From Rhizobium lusitanum (GTDB taxonomy: Bacteria > Pseudomonadota > Alphaproteobacteria > Rhizobiales > Rhizobiaceae), in NCBI RefSeq assembly GCF_014189535.1, contig NZ_CP050308.1, positions 3,461,001-3,525,000 on the forward strand: a stretch of DNA of 64,000 bases, written 5' to 3'. Of this stretch, positions 8,617-17,444 are shown piece by piece (the first letter of the stretch is position 1; the number at the start of each line of letters is the position of its first letter). Under the pieces are notes generated by a model, which did not search any database, was not told the DNA's origin, and saw nothing but the letters and a program-made list of their open reading frames with translations. The position numbers and the translations under genes are program-made.

Positions 8617-9678
8617 TTATCGGGACATCCGCCGTCTGGTCTGGACAGCCAGAGCCAATTCCTCCAGCGTACGGACGGAAGTCGGCCAATCGATGCAGCC
8701 GTCGGTGATGCTCTGGCCGTAGACCAGCGCCTTGCCGGGAACGAGGTCTTGGCGGCCACCGACGATATTGCTTTCCATCATCATGCCCTTGATGCGGTGG
8801 TCGCCGGCCGATACCTGTTCGGCGACGGAGCTGACCACTGCCGGTTGGTTTTCCGGGTTCTTGTTGCTGTTGGCGTGGCTGGCATCGATGATGATCTGCG
8901 GGTCGAGCCCAAGCTTGGAAGCCTGCTCCGAGACCGCCTGCACGCTGACGGCATCATAATTGGGCTGCTTGCCGCCGCGCAGGATGAGATGGCCGTCGTC
9001 GTTGCCGCGTGTCGAGGCAATGGCGGCAAGGCCATCCTTGGTTACGGCGGGGAAATGATGCGGTTGCGACGCCGCCAGGATCGCATCGAGCGCGATCCTC
9101 GTGTCGCCGTTGGTTCCGTTCTTGAAGCCGATCGGGCAGGAGAGGCCGGAGGCCAGTTCGCGATGCACCTGGCTCTCGGTTGTTCTGGCACCAATGGCCC
9201 CCCAGCTCACGAGGTCGGCGATGTATTGCGGCGTGATCGTGTCGAGGAATTCGCAACCGGCTGGCAATCCGATCTCGTTGACATCGACGAGAAGCTGCCT
9301 GGCAAGGCGCAATCCCTCTTCGATGCGGTAGCTTCCGTCGAGATGCGGATCGTTGATGAGGCCCTTCCAGCCGACCGTGGTGCGCGGCTTTTCGAAATAG
9401 ACCCGCATGACGATTTCAAGGTCGCCGGCGAAGCGGTCGCGCTGTTCCTTCAGTCGGGCTGCATAGTCGCGCGCCGCGACAGGGTCGTGGATGGAGCAGG
9501 GGCCGATGACCACGATCAAGCGATCGTCGTCATTGTGGAGGATACTATGCATAGCGGCGCGTGCGCCCGTCACGGTGGAGGTGACGGCCTCGTCTCGCGG
9601 GATCTCGTCTATAATGCGAGCCGGCGGCGTAAGCGCGGTAATTTCGATAATGCGCAAATCATCAGTAGAATTCAACAC
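8617..9678 (-). CDS. aroG: 3-deoxy-7-phosphoheptulonate (DAHP) synthase, class I
   Basis: First step of the shikimate pathway: phosphoenolpyruvate plus erythrose 4-phosphate to DAHP. Type I alpha (AroG/F/H) enzyme, with IGPCSIHD, EKPRTTVGWKG, GFKNGT and IDASHANSNK all present. I chose GTG 9678: AAAGGA lies 7-10 bases upstream, and from there the sequence aligns residue for residue with the start of E. coli AroG (both have DDLRI from residue 6), giving 353 residues. ATG 9702 is in frame but poorly preceded. An intrinsic terminator and a Phe/Tyr-rich leader peptide lie directly upstream (9716-9848), so expression is probably attenuated by charged tRNA-Phe/Tyr. Confidence 0.93.
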   Translation of the reverse strand: MLNSTDDLRIIEITALTPPARIIDEIPRDEAVTSTVTGARAAMHSILHNDDDRLIVVIGPCSIHDPVAARDYAARLKEQRDRFAGDLEIVMRVYFEKPRTTVGWKGLINDPHLDGSYRIEEGLRLARQLLVDVNEIGLPAGCEFLDTITPQYIADLVSWGAIGARTTESQVHRELASGLSCPIGFKNGTNGDTRIALDAILAASQPHHFPAVTKDGLAAIASTRGNDDGHLILRGGKQPNYDAVSVQAVSEQASKLGLDPQIIIDASHANSNKNPENQPAVVSSVAEQVSAGDHRIKGMMMESNIVGGRQDLVPGKALVYGQSITDGCIDWPTSVRTLEELALAVQTRRRMSR

Positions 9679-9715
9679 GGTATCTGTTCCTTTTGGGGTC
9701 ATACCGTGGCGACAC

Positions 9716-9744
9716 AAAAAAAGCCGCCAGGTAGACTAGCGGCT
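9716..9744 (-). terminator. Attenuator terminator in the aroG leader
   Basis: On the minus strand AGCCGC pairs with GCGGCT (plus positions 9739-9744 and 9722-9727), with an 11-base loop and seven T. It lies about 40 bases before the aroG start and 30 bases after the leader-peptide stop. An intrinsic terminator between promoter and gene fits premature termination control. Its 5' arm (CCGCU) is complementary to AGCGG at 9792-9796 in the leader, a possible antiterminator pairing. Confidence 0.8.
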
Positions 9745-9773
9745 GTTCGGGTCTTTTATTGCGTCAGTTTTAC

Positions 9774-9848
9774 CTACGCACAGGCCCGCCTCCGCTGGGA
9801 GCAGCGGTACGAATAAAATCGCGAGGCGTTTGCGTAGGTGAACGACAT
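9774..9848 (-). CDS. Phe/Tyr-rich leader peptide of aroG
   Basis: A 24-codon open frame, ATG 9848 to TAG 9774, with Phe3, Tyr5, Phe11, Tyr12 and Tyr14: five aromatic residues in the first 14, including F-Y-S-Y. Within it ACCTACGCA (9831-9839) pairs with TGCGTAGGT (9772-9780), and CCGCTG pairs with CAGCGG (9792-9807). Stalling at codons 11-14 would cover the 5' arms of both and free AGCGG to pair with the terminator arm; smooth translation would let the terminator form. This is the layout of a classical attenuator, inferred from sequence only. The ribosome binding site is weak (AGAGA). Confidence 0.7.
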   Translation of the reverse strand: MSFTYANASRFYSYRCSQRRRACA

Positions 9849-9973
9849 GCAGTGTCTCTACGACAAAAAATATGGCTTGTCGATGCCGTTGATAGCTTGG
9901 GAACTGATCGCAGGTGCTTGGCCCGGCTCCCAATTTGGTGGCAGTAGCAAAAAGACGAACCCCAGATCAGAAA

Positions 9974-10007
9974 GACTGGCCCCACTTCGCTGGAAGCAGG
10001 ACCAGTC
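9974..10007 (-). terminator. Probable terminator of the porin gene
   Basis: A 9-bp stem GACTGGCCC (9974-9982)/GGACCAGTC (9999-10007) encloses a second stem CTTC/GAAG with symmetric CA bulges. On the minus strand it is followed by TTTCTGATC. It lies about 50 bases beyond the porin stop. The rest of 9849-10055 shows only the unassigned aroG promoter. Confidence 0.5.
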
Positions 10008-10055
10008 CCCATCCGATCAGGGGTCAAGTCTAATCAGATCTCGAAAAACGAGGTC

Positions 10056-11144
10056 TTAGAAAGTACGCTGGAAGCGCAGAACGCCAGCCCACTGGTCCTG
10101 ATTGATGGAGTCCCAGTTGGTGTAGGATACTTCCGGCGTGATCTGCAGGTTCTTGACCGGGTTGAACTTGACGTTCGCGGTCGCTGCAAAGATCTTCGAG
10201 TCGGTGTAGGCAACCTGAGCGTTTGCCTGCAGCTTTTCGTTGATCGGAACGGTAACGCCGCCCCAGACAGCCCAGTCGCCCCAGCCGATCGGCTTTGCCG
10301 GGCCGGCGCCGTTCGAGCTTGCGTACTTGTTCAGCTTGTTGCCGTCGGTGTTCCAGCCGCCCATCAAGAACGCCTTGAAGACGCCGAAATCGCCGTCGAC
10401 GCGAGCCTTGATAGCGCCTTCTTCAACGATGGAGTCGTAACCGCCAACGATCTTGAAGCCGAAGTTGCCAGCCTTGTAGCCAACACCGGCGACAACGTCA
10501 GGAGCGTAGTGATCCGAGGCGTCTTCGCCGTTGAGGCCCCTGACCGGAACGGTCGCGCCGGCGCTGTTCGTGGTGAGGCCCGAATTGCTGTCTTCCAGCG
10601 AGATTACAGCCGTGAAGCCGTTGCCGGCGTCGTAGTTGTAGGTGATCTGGTTGAGTTCGTACGGGCCGTCATAGACAACGTCGTCGTTGATGACGCCGCC
10701 GGCATAGCCTGCGTACAGGTTGTAGGCCGAGTCGAGCTTACCGACGGTGAAGCCGGCGAGGCTGATGTTGGCAGCGATCAGCTTGGTGGTGGTCGAGCCG
10801 CCATCCTGCCAGTCCCAACGCAGAACGGTAGCTGTCTTCAGCGGGCCGTATTCGGTGTCGGAAGCGGTGTCGAGGGTGAGGTGAGCACGGGTGTGCCACA
10901 GCGTACCGTAACGGTCAGCCGGGTTGTAAGCATTGTACCACTTGCCTTCGGTGCGGACGTAGCCGCCGATCTTGAGGCAGGTTTCGGTACCCGGAATGAA
11001 GAAGTAACCGTTGCCGTATGCGTCGCAGATGCGGACATACTCAAGCGGCTCCGGCTCGGCGGCAACGATAGCATCGGCTGCATGAGCGCCGGAAACTGCT
11101 GCGAGGGCAGCAGCGGAGCCGAGAAGAAGGCTCTTGATGTTCAT
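10056..11144 (-). CDS. ropA: Outer-membrane porin (Rhizobiales porin family, RopA type)
   Basis: A 362-residue trimeric beta-barrel porin of the alphaproteobacterial porin family. The signal peptide is MNIKSLLLGSAAALAAVSGA-HAAD, cleaved after AHA. The early mature part shows the family marks YVRICDAYGNGYFFIPG and CLKIGGYVR, with two cysteines (in RICDAY and ETCLKIGG) that can form a disulfide. The protein ends in phenylalanine (FQRTF), the usual signal for barrel assembly. Start ATG 11144 follows a weak GGAG. The codon choice is strongly biased, as in highly expressed genes. A long untranslated region upstream suggests regulation. The exact paralogue name is uncertain. Confidence 0.92.
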   Translation of the reverse strand: MNIKSLLLGSAAALAAVSGAHAADAIVAAEPEPLEYVRICDAYGNGYFFIPGTETCLKIGGYVRTEGKWYNAYNPADRYGTLWHTRAHLTLDTASDTEYGPLKTATVLRWDWQDGGSTTTKLIAANISLAGFTVGKLDSAYNLYAGYAGGVINDDVVYDGPYELNQITYNYDAGNGFTAVISLEDSNSGLTTNSAGATVPVRGLNGEDASDHYAPDVVAGVGYKAGNFGFKIVGGYDSIVEEGAIKARVDGDFGVFKAFLMGGWNTDGNKLNKYASSNGAGPAKPIGWGDWAVWGGVTVPINEKLQANAQVAYTDSKIFAATANVKFNPVKNLQITPEVSYTNWDSINQDQWAGVLRFQRTF

Positions 11145-11528
11145 AAAAACTCCAATCCAATATAGATTGGGCATAGGCTATCGCGCCGAAAAATCGACGT
11201 GCCTCACCCTATCCCTGTTAAAAACCCCGACTCGGGAGAAACGGGCCCCACCCGCTTCTGCGCCCCATTAAAGACGAATTCCTGCAAAGTTATATGATAT
11301 ATTTTCTTCGAAATGACGTTTTCGTGATTTTTCATTTTTAGTTGCATGAAAGACACATTTGCAAACATAGATAGTAAGTTTGCCATAATATTGGCTGCGT
11401 AATGATCATGCCGACGTAGGAAAGTGGGAAAATAGCAATGCGTGGGATGCTATGTCCAAACGCAATCAACGCCCTTTGCCGACATCGGCAACGGGCGTCT
11501 AAGTGCGATTAAGAGGAGGGACGGTCGC
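11145..11528. other. Porin upstream region, no gene
   Basis: It holds the porin promoter and leader. GCAAAC (11361-11366)/GTTTGC (11378-11383) form an inverted repeat with an 11-base spacer, and GCCATAATATTGGC (11382-11395) is a near-palindrome; either could bind a regulator. A stem at 11469-11498 (ACGCCC-T-TTGCCG/CGGCAA-C-GGGCGT, one mismatch, loop ACAT) lies after the stop of the next gene and may be its terminator, though it lacks a T-run. No credible open frame is present. Confidence 0.45.
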
Positions 11529-11975
11529 TTAATACAGCGCGGTTCGCTTTGAGTTCGGCGATACCAGCCTGCTGAGCATGGCGCCGATCGCAATGCCCCA
11601 GAGAGCGCCTGTCATGGCGACGATGATGTCCATCGGTGAACCGTAATTGCCGTTTGCCAGGAAATGCGAGAAGCACAGCGCCGAGACGCAGGCAATCATC
11701 AGCAGACAGGTGAAGGAGGGCGATTGCGGATAGGCCAGCCGTGCAAGCATGCCGGCAAGACAGAGCGCGACAGCTCGATAGAGATCGAAGGGATTGCCAA
11801 ACTCGGCCTGCCAATTGAGATGCGCGAAGGTCACGGCAACCAGTGCCGCGATGTAGCTCCAAGCAACAATCTTCAAAAAGCGCTCTGTTATCACGGGGAT
11901 GTCATATAGCAGCGGTGTATGGGAACACCAGTCTCGTAACGCTTTCGCAGCCTCGTTCAGCCTCCCGCATCGCAC
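11529..11975 (-). CDS. Small membrane protein, VanZ-like
   Basis: About 148 residues from GTG 11975 or 121 from GTG 11894; neither has a good ribosome binding site. Four membrane helices are visible, beginning with VAWSYIAALVAVTFAHL. The pattern of a short loop after the first helix, DLYRAVALCLAGML and a final NYGSPMDIIVAMTGALWG resembles VanZ-like proteins. Resemblance only; the role is unknown. A hairpin follows the gene at 11469-11498. Confidence 0.6.
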   Translation of the reverse strand: MRCGRLNEAAKALRDWCSHTPLLYDIPVITERFLKIVAWSYIAALVAVTFAHLNWQAEFGNPFDLYRAVALCLAGMLARLAYPQSPSFTCLLMIACVSALCFSHFLANGNYGSPMDIIVAMTGALWGIAIGAMLSRLVSPNSKRTALY

Positions 11976-12146
11976 ACGTTTTGTGTGCCCGCGAAATATT
12001 CTGTAGCGGATATGAGGAGGAGAAGGGATGACTTTTACGTGCTGATGGCCACTTGCGGCCTAAAGTCGGTTAACCCGCGCACGCTATCGACGATGGACGG
12101 CGGGCTGACACTCTCGGGCCAACCCACCTTGGATGCGCAAGCAGTA

Positions 12147-13715
12147 TCAGGCGCTAGATGCCTCAGGTGCCTCAGCATTGTCTTCGGCCCCCGGCTTGCC
12201 GGGTTCGATGCTGCTCTCCCCCACATCGCTGCGACCGAGAAAGGTGAAGACGACGATTGCCGTGAGAGCGGTGATCGCTGTCAGGAGCCATAGCAACGCG
12301 CTAAAGGCCTCGCTGTAGCCTTGAACCAAAGCTGCATGCCCGATTGCCGGCGCATTGGATATCGCGTCGAGGAGATCACCTGTCACCAATCGCTGTGCCG
12401 CGGCGGCGGCATGCTCACCCGCTGTCGCACCTAGATTTGACTGAATGAAAGAGGAGAGGATGGCGCTGACCACAGCCAATGCGACGCCTTCGCCGGCGAC
12501 GCGCGTGGTGCTGAAGATGCCGGTCGCCATGCCCGCGCGCTCCTTCGGCACGACACTGACGGCAAGCCCATCCATCAAACCCCAGGGCAGGCTTATGCCG
12601 ATGCCGATCGTCAGCAGTGGACCAATCAACGCAGTCGGTGCAGTTCCCGTGGCGAAATGGCTGAGCCAGAACAGGCCCATGGCGGAGATAGAAAGTCCCA
12701 CGCCGCAGATCGTGGCCGCCGTGAACCATCGCGTCAGCAGGCCGGCAATGATGGGCAGGACAAGCAACGGCGCCGACAGGGCGACCATCATGCGGCCAGC
12801 GGCGACCTCGCTCATGCCCTCGATGCCAACGAAGCGGACGGGCAGAAGGATGAGCAGCACAACGAAGGCGTAGGCAGGAGCTGCCGCCAGCAACTGCACG
12901 CCGACGAAACGCGGATAACGAAACAGGGTGAGATCCAGCATCGGCCGTTTCACTGTGCGCTCGATGATGCCGAAGGCGAGGAAAAGTAATGCTGCGCCCA
13001 CCAGCAGGGCAACGACTAGCGGGTCACTCCAGCCATTTTCCGGCGCGCGAAGCATACCGTAAGTGAAGAGTGTCAGGGCGAGCGTAAAGCCGAGGGCGCC
13101 CGGCCAGTCGAGACTGGCGGCGTCGGGGTCTCTGGATTCGGTGAGGAAGCGTGCGCCGAGGCTAAAAGCAAGAACGGCGAGGATGACGACGAGAATGAAG
13201 ATCGCCGGCCAGCCGAACATCTCGATCATCAGGCCGGAAGCGATTGGCCCGAACGCAAGCCCCACGCCGAAACTGGAGCCGACGATGCTGAAGGCGCGTA
13301 TGCGCGCCGTGCCATCGAACTCCTGTGCAAGCGATGCCATGCCACCGGAAAAGGCGGCGGCGGCCCCCAATCCCTGCAAGGCCCTCAAGATATCGAACCA
13401 GACGATGTCGCTGGCGAAGGCCAGGCACGCCGAAAACAGGGCGAAACCGCCGAGCCCCATGAGAAAGATGCGCTTGCGTCCGAAGCTGTCGGCAAGCGCG
13501 CCGGCGGCCATCAGGCTGCTGCCGAAGGTCAGCATGAAGGCATTGGTGACCCAGTTGAGCGCAATCGGGCTGCCACCCAGCGTCCGGCTGATTGCCGGCA
13601 AGGCGACGGCCGGGCCAGTGAAGGTGAGGGGCATGGCGGCAGCGGCGCAACACACGGCGATGAGAACGAAGAGTTTCTCGGCCGGGCTTGCGGCCTTTGT
13701 CTTGTTGGGATGCAT
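12147..13715 (-). CDS. MFS multidrug exporter, DHA2 (EmrB/QacA) type
   Basis: 522 residues with about 14 membrane helices, as expected for the 14-helix drug:proton antiporters. Visible marks are the helix-1 segment FTGPAVALPAISRTLGG, WVTNAFML, and motif A (GALADSFGRKRIFLMG) between helices 2 and 3. The cytoplasmic C-terminus is acidic. The start is ATG 13715; longer in-frame starts run into the promoter. It is divergent from a LysR regulator, and a perfect 23-bp palindrome lies in the shared promoter (13768-13790), so it is probably induced by a ligand of that regulator. The substrate is unknown. Confidence 0.88.
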   Translation of the reverse strand: MHPNKTKAASPAEKLFVLIAVCCAAAAMPLTFTGPAVALPAISRTLGGSPIALNWVTNAFMLTFGSSLMAAGALADSFGRKRIFLMGLGGFALFSACLAFASDIVWFDILRALQGLGAAAAFSGGMASLAQEFDGTARIRAFSIVGSSFGVGLAFGPIASGLMIEMFGWPAIFILVVILAVLAFSLGARFLTESRDPDAASLDWPGALGFTLALTLFTYGMLRAPENGWSDPLVVALLVGAALLFLAFGIIERTVKRPMLDLTLFRYPRFVGVQLLAAAPAYAFVVLLILLPVRFVGIEGMSEVAAGRMMVALSAPLLVLPIIAGLLTRWFTAATICGVGLSISAMGLFWLSHFATGTAPTALIGPLLTIGIGISLPWGLMDGLAVSVVPKERAGMATGIFSTTRVAGEGVALAVVSAILSSFIQSNLGATAGEHAAAAAQRLVTGDLLDAISNAPAIGHAALVQGYSEAFSALLWLLTAITALTAIVVFTFLGRSDVGESSIEPGKPGAEDNAEAPEASSA

Positions 13716-13767
13716 CAGGATATCCGCTGAATTTGAGCAAAAAGGCTCTGCAGATGAGTTGGGAGCG

Positions 13768-13790
13768 CGCCCCTCTTTCAAAGAGGGGCG
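13768..13790. promoter_or_regulatory. Perfect 23-bp palindrome in the LysR/MFS divergent promoter
   Basis: The left arm CGCCCCTCTTT (13768-13778), a single central C, and the right arm AAAGAGGGGCG (13780-13790) match exactly. It lies 52 bases upstream of the exporter start and about 100 upstream of the LysR start. The one-base centre and the position argue for a protein-binding operator, not a terminator. Confidence 0.55.
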
Positions 13791-13892
13791 TCATCATCTG
13801 CGCGAGCATCGGAATACCCGGACAAGATAGTTTTGATGCAATCGATAGAAAATGTGGCTAAGTTTCCATATATACCGGAAGAAAATGATCGA

Positions 13893-14828
13893 ATGGACAT
13901 AGCGATGGATCGGTTAAGCGGCCTCAATGCCTTTGTACGAAGCGCCGATCTCGGCAGTTTCGCCGCCGCCGGGCGCGTGCTCGGTCTTTCGGCCTCGGCC
14001 GTCGGTAAGGCGGTGACCAATCTCGAGCGGCAACTCGGTGTGCGATTGATGCAGCGCTCGACCCGCAGCATTCGCCTGACCGAGGAGGGGCGCCTGTTTC
14101 ACGAGCGTTGCCGGCGTGTGCTGGACGATCTGGACGATGCCCAGGCTTCGCTTGCCCAGGCGGTGGCCGTGCCGCGCGGGCGACTGCGCGTCAGCGTTCC
14201 GATCGTCAGCTACCATTTCCTGCTGCCGGTGTTGCCCGAATTCCTTGCTCGCTATCCGGATGTCGAACTCGACATCGATTTCAACGACCGCATCGTCGAT
14301 ATGATTGAAGAGGGTGTCGATGTCGCGATCCGTAGCGGCGATCTGCCGGATTCCCGGCTGATGTCGCGGACCCTGCGGCCATTCCAGATGCTGCTTTGTG
14401 CAGCCCCTGCCTATCTCGAGCGTCATGGCATACCCGATTGCCCACGCGACCTTGACCGTCACCTGGCGATCCGGTTCCGTTTCCCCAACAGCGGCAAACT
14501 ACAAAGCTGGCCACTGACCTTGCCGGATGGCGGACCGGAACTGCGCCTGCAAACCGCTCTTTCCTGTAACAATATGGAAGCTCTATGCGGCGCCGTGATC
14601 AGCGGCCTCGGCATTGGGTGCATGCCGGATTTTATCGCGCGAACCCCTCTCGCCGAAGGCAAGCTGTGTACGGTACTCGACGACCACATCGATGGGCCTG
14701 GCCATTTCCATCTGCTTTGGCCCTCCAATCGCCATCTGTCGCCAAAGGTCCGTGTCTTCGTCGATTTTCTCGGAGACCGGCTTTTTGCAAAGAGCTGCGA
14801 AGTCTTGCCGGGTGTCGCAAGCACATGA
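13893..14828 (+). CDS. LysR family transcriptional regulator
   Basis: 311 residues. The N-terminal winged helix-turn-helix is clear: LNAFVRSADLGSFAAAGRVL then SASAVGKAVTNLERQLGVRL. The effector-binding domain starts near residue 90 (GRLRVSVPI). Start ATG 13893 or ATG 13905; GGAAG lies about 12 bases before the first. Divergent from the MFS exporter, which it probably controls. The CrgA/AaeR-like subgroup is suggested by the GRLRVSVP and RLAIRF-type segments, but the inducer is not known. A bidirectional terminator follows directly. Confidence 0.9.
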   Translation: MDIAMDRLSGLNAFVRSADLGSFAAAGRVLGLSASAVGKAVTNLERQLGVRLMQRSTRSIRLTEEGRLFHERCRRVLDDLDDAQASLAQAVAVPRGRLRVSVPIVSYHFLLPVLPEFLARYPDVELDIDFNDRIVDMIEEGVDVAIRSGDLPDSRLMSRTLRPFQMLLCAAPAYLERHGIPDCPRDLDRHLAIRFRFPNSGKLQSWPLTLPDGGPELRLQTALSCNNMEALCGAVISGLGIGCMPDFIARTPLAEGKLCTVLDDHIDGPGHFHLLWPSNRHLSPKVRVFVDFLGDRLFAKSCEVLPGVAST

Positions 14829-14853
14829 AAAAGGGGCCCTGAGGCCCCTTTTT
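14828..14853. terminator. Bidirectional terminator between LysR gene and cysN
   Basis: Perfect 11-bp stem AAAAAGGGGCC (14828-14838)/GGCCCCTTTTT (14843-14853) with loop CTGA. A- and T-runs on both sides make it work on either strand between the convergent genes. Confidence 0.9.
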
Positions 14854-14872
14854 GTCATCGATCCGATCCGGA

Positions 14873-16357
14873 TCAGATATCGCTGGCAGCGTTCGCCCAG
14901 ATATCGGCGGCCTGTGCGGCGGTGACGCGGCGGACTTCCGTCTCGTCGCGGCGGCTGGCGAAGAGTTCGCTGGCCATGATCTGGTCGGCGAGGTCTGCCG
15001 GCAGCGACAGGAGAACGCGCTGACCCTCCTTGTGGATGCCGCCGAGATCGGTGCGTCTGCCGGTGATCATGCCGCCGGCGATCGTGTTGTTGCTGTCCGG
15101 ATCGATCAGGATGAAAGAGCCGGTCGAGCGGTTCTGGTCGTAAGGGTCGAAAACAGCGGCTTCGTCGAAGGAAAGACGAACCTTGCCGATGGCGTTCATC
15201 CACAGGGCTTGCGCCGGTGCCCAGGCGCCGGTCTTCAGCTCAAGCTGCGCAATCGGCTGCACCTGCACGCGCTGGCGGCGGCTGCCACTCTTCAGCCAGT
15301 AGCGCTTGCCGGGCTCGATGCCTTCCGGCTGCAGTGCGACAATCTGCGCGTCGAAGGCAAGGCCCGATTGCGGCTGGCTGTCGATGGCGACGATCATATC
15401 GCCACGCGAGACGTCGACCTGGCGGTCGAGCACGAGCGTAATCGCATCGCCGGCAACGGCGGCATTGCGCACGAGATCGTAGGTGACGATCTTTGCGACG
15501 TTGGCAACCATGCCCGACGGCAGGATCATGACGCTGTCGCCCGGCTTCACCGAGCCGCCGGCAACCGTGCCCTGATAGCCACGAAAGCTTTCGCCGGGGC
15601 GGGACACGCGCTGAACGGACAGGCGGAAACCGACGGATTGAGCCGAGCGCACGGTGGCAAGCTCCAGCGTCTCGACGAGTGTCGGGCCATTGTACCAGGG
15701 CATGGCCGCCTGGCCGGAATAGACGACGTTTTCGCCCTTCAGCGCCGACATCGGAATGGCGGTGATCTGCTTGACGCCGAGCGACAGCGCGAATTCGCGG
15801 AAATCATGCGCGATCTTTTCGAAGCCGGCGCGGTCGTAATTCGTCAGGTCGATCTTGTTGACAGCAAGCACGAACTGCTTGATGCCGAGCAGCGAGGCGA
15901 TCGTCGCGTGCCGGCGTGTCTGCTCGAGAATACCCAGGCGTGCGTCGATCAGCAGAATGGCGAGATCGGCGGTGGAAGCGCCGGTCGCCATGTTGCGGGT
16001 ATACTGCTCATGGCCGGGCGTGTCGGCGACGATAAAGGAGCGGTTCTCGGTCGAGAAATAGCGATAGGCGACATCGATGGTGATGCCCTGTTCGCGTTCG
16101 GCCTGCAGGCCGTCGAGCAGCAGGGCGAAGTCGGGCAGACCGAGATCGTTCTGCTTGCCGGTGGAATCGCGCTGCAGCGTGGCGGCCTGATCTTCCTTGA
16201 CGGCCTTGGTGTCCCAGAGCAGGCGACCGATCAGCGTGGATTTGCCGTCATCGACGCTGCCGCAGGTGATCAGGCGAAGCGGACGCGTATCGCGCACGGC
16301 CTTGAGGGGCTCGGCGGCGGGTAAGGTGACGACGTTTGCGGTTACGGCTGCGGTCAT
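14873..16357 (-). CDS. cysN: Sulfate adenylyltransferase subunit 1 (GTPase)
   Basis: A 494-residue GTPase subunit of ATP sulfurylase; it couples GTP hydrolysis to formation of adenylyl sulfate (APS) from sulfate and ATP by CysD. An EF-Tu-like G domain: P-loop GSVDDGKS at 33-40, DTPGHEQY and NKIDL, then two beta-barrel domains. Its length equals free CysN; there is no fused APS kinase (CysC/NodQ type), which fits a pathway that reduces APS directly. The start ATG 16357 lies one base after the cysD stop, so the two subunits are co-translated. Confidence 0.95.
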   Translation of the reverse strand: MTAAVTANVVTLPAAEPLKAVRDTRPLRLITCGSVDDGKSTLIGRLLWDTKAVKEDQAATLQRDSTGKQNDLGLPDFALLLDGLQAEREQGITIDVAYRYFSTENRSFIVADTPGHEQYTRNMATGASTADLAILLIDARLGILEQTRRHATIASLLGIKQFVLAVNKIDLTNYDRAGFEKIAHDFREFALSLGVKQITAIPMSALKGENVVYSGQAAMPWYNGPTLVETLELATVRSAQSVGFRLSVQRVSRPGESFRGYQGTVAGGSVKPGDSVMILPSGMVANVAKIVTYDLVRNAAVAGDAITLVLDRQVDVSRGDMIVAIDSQPQSGLAFDAQIVALQPEGIEPGKRYWLKSGSRRQRVQVQPIAQLELKTGAWAPAQALWMNAIGKVRLSFDEAAVFDPYDQNRSTGSFILIDPDSNNTIAGGMITGRRTDLGGIHKEGQRVLLSLPADLADQIMASELFASRRDETEVRRVTAAQAADIWANAASDI

Positions 16358-16358
16358 C

Positions 16359-17312
16359 TCAGAAATATCCTTCGCGCTTCTTTTTTTCCATGGAGCCGGA
16401 CTGGTCGCGGTCGATGGCGCGGCCCTGTCGTTCGGAAACCGTGGCGATTTCCAGCTCTGCGATAACGTCTTCAAGGGTAGTGGCGGTTGAGCGGATCGCG
16501 CCGGTCAACGGGAAGCAGCCGAGCGTGCGGAAGCGGATAAGCTCCTCGCGCTTGACCTCGTCCGGCAGCAATTCAAGGCGCGGATCGGCCGCCAGGATCA
16601 TCATGCCGTCGCGCTCGACGACCGGGCGCTTCTCGGCGAAATAAAGCGGCACGATCGGAATCTCTTCGGCCTGGATGTAGCGCCAGATATCGACCTCGGT
16701 CCAGTTCGACAGCGGGAAGACACGCACGCTCTCGCCCTTGCGGATCTGGCCGTTATAGACGTTCCAGAGTTCCGGGCGCTGGTTGCGCGGATCCCAGCGA
16801 TGATCCGGCGTGCGGAAGGAGTAGATGCGCTCCTTAGCCCGCGATGCTTCCTCGTCGCGGCGTGCGCCGCCAAACGCGGCGTCGAACTGGCCGGCGTCCA
16901 GCGCCTGGCGCAACCCTTCCGTCTTCATGATGTCGGTGTAGAGCGCCGAACCGTGGGTGAACGGGGTGATGTTCTCCGCCTTGCCCCGCGGGTTGATGTG
17001 CTCGATCAGGTCGAGATCGTATTTCTTCACGATCTCGTCGCGGAAGGTGATCATCTCGGCGAACTTCCAGCCGGTGTTCACATGCAGGAGCGGGAAGGGC
17101 ACGCGGCCGGGATAGAAGGCCTTGCGCGCCAGATGCAGCAGCACGGACGAATCCTTGCCGACCGAATAGAGCATCACCGGACGCTCGAATTCGGCCGCAA
17201 CTTCGCGGAAAATATGGATGGATTCGTTTTCCAGCGCCTTCAGATGCGGGTCGAGCGGCGGCTTGGTGCTTTGCGGATTGGAGAGTTCCGTATCCGGACG
17301 GCTATCGGGCAT
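16359..17312 (-). CDS. cysD: Sulfate adenylyltransferase subunit 2
   Basis: 317 residues, the catalytic subunit of ATP sulfurylase. PP-loop family: [12 protein letters not shown] binds ATP. Other conserved parts are [28 protein letters not shown] and the C-terminal [11 protein letters not shown]. The start ATG 17312 has GGAG six bases upstream. It lies between cysH (132 bases upstream) and cysN (one-base gap), in the usual rhizobial order. Confidence 0.96.
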   Translation of the reverse strand: MPDSRPDTELSNPQSTKPPLDPHLKALENESIHIFREVAAEFERPVMLYSVGKDSSVLLHLARKAFYPGRVPFPLLHVNTGWKFAEMITFRDEIVKKYDLDLIEHINPRGKAENITPFTHGSALYTDIMKTEGLRQALDAGQFDAAFGGARRDEEASRAKERIYSFRTPDHRWDPRNQRPELWNVYNGQIRKGESVRVFPLSNWTEVDIWRYIQAEEIPIVPLYFAEKRPVVERDGMMILAADPRLELLPDEVKREELIRFRTLGCFPLTGAIRSTATTLEDVIAELEIATVSERQGRAIDRDQSGSMEKKKREGYF

Positions 17313-17444
17313 TTTCAACTCCAGAACTTAATCATTTGTCGCGGCCGGAAGGTTGGCCGGAAAGAATAGAATGCTTTGGGTCCCGGTGGGCTGGCGGCGG
17401 CGAATACCGCGCCTTGAGCCGATGCCGGGAACCGGCGGGGCATG

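Noticed and set aside
14852..16324. 490-residue open frame opposite cysN
   Set aside because: Shadow of the GC-rich cysN gene; no family pattern and it starts in the LysR/cysN terminator region.
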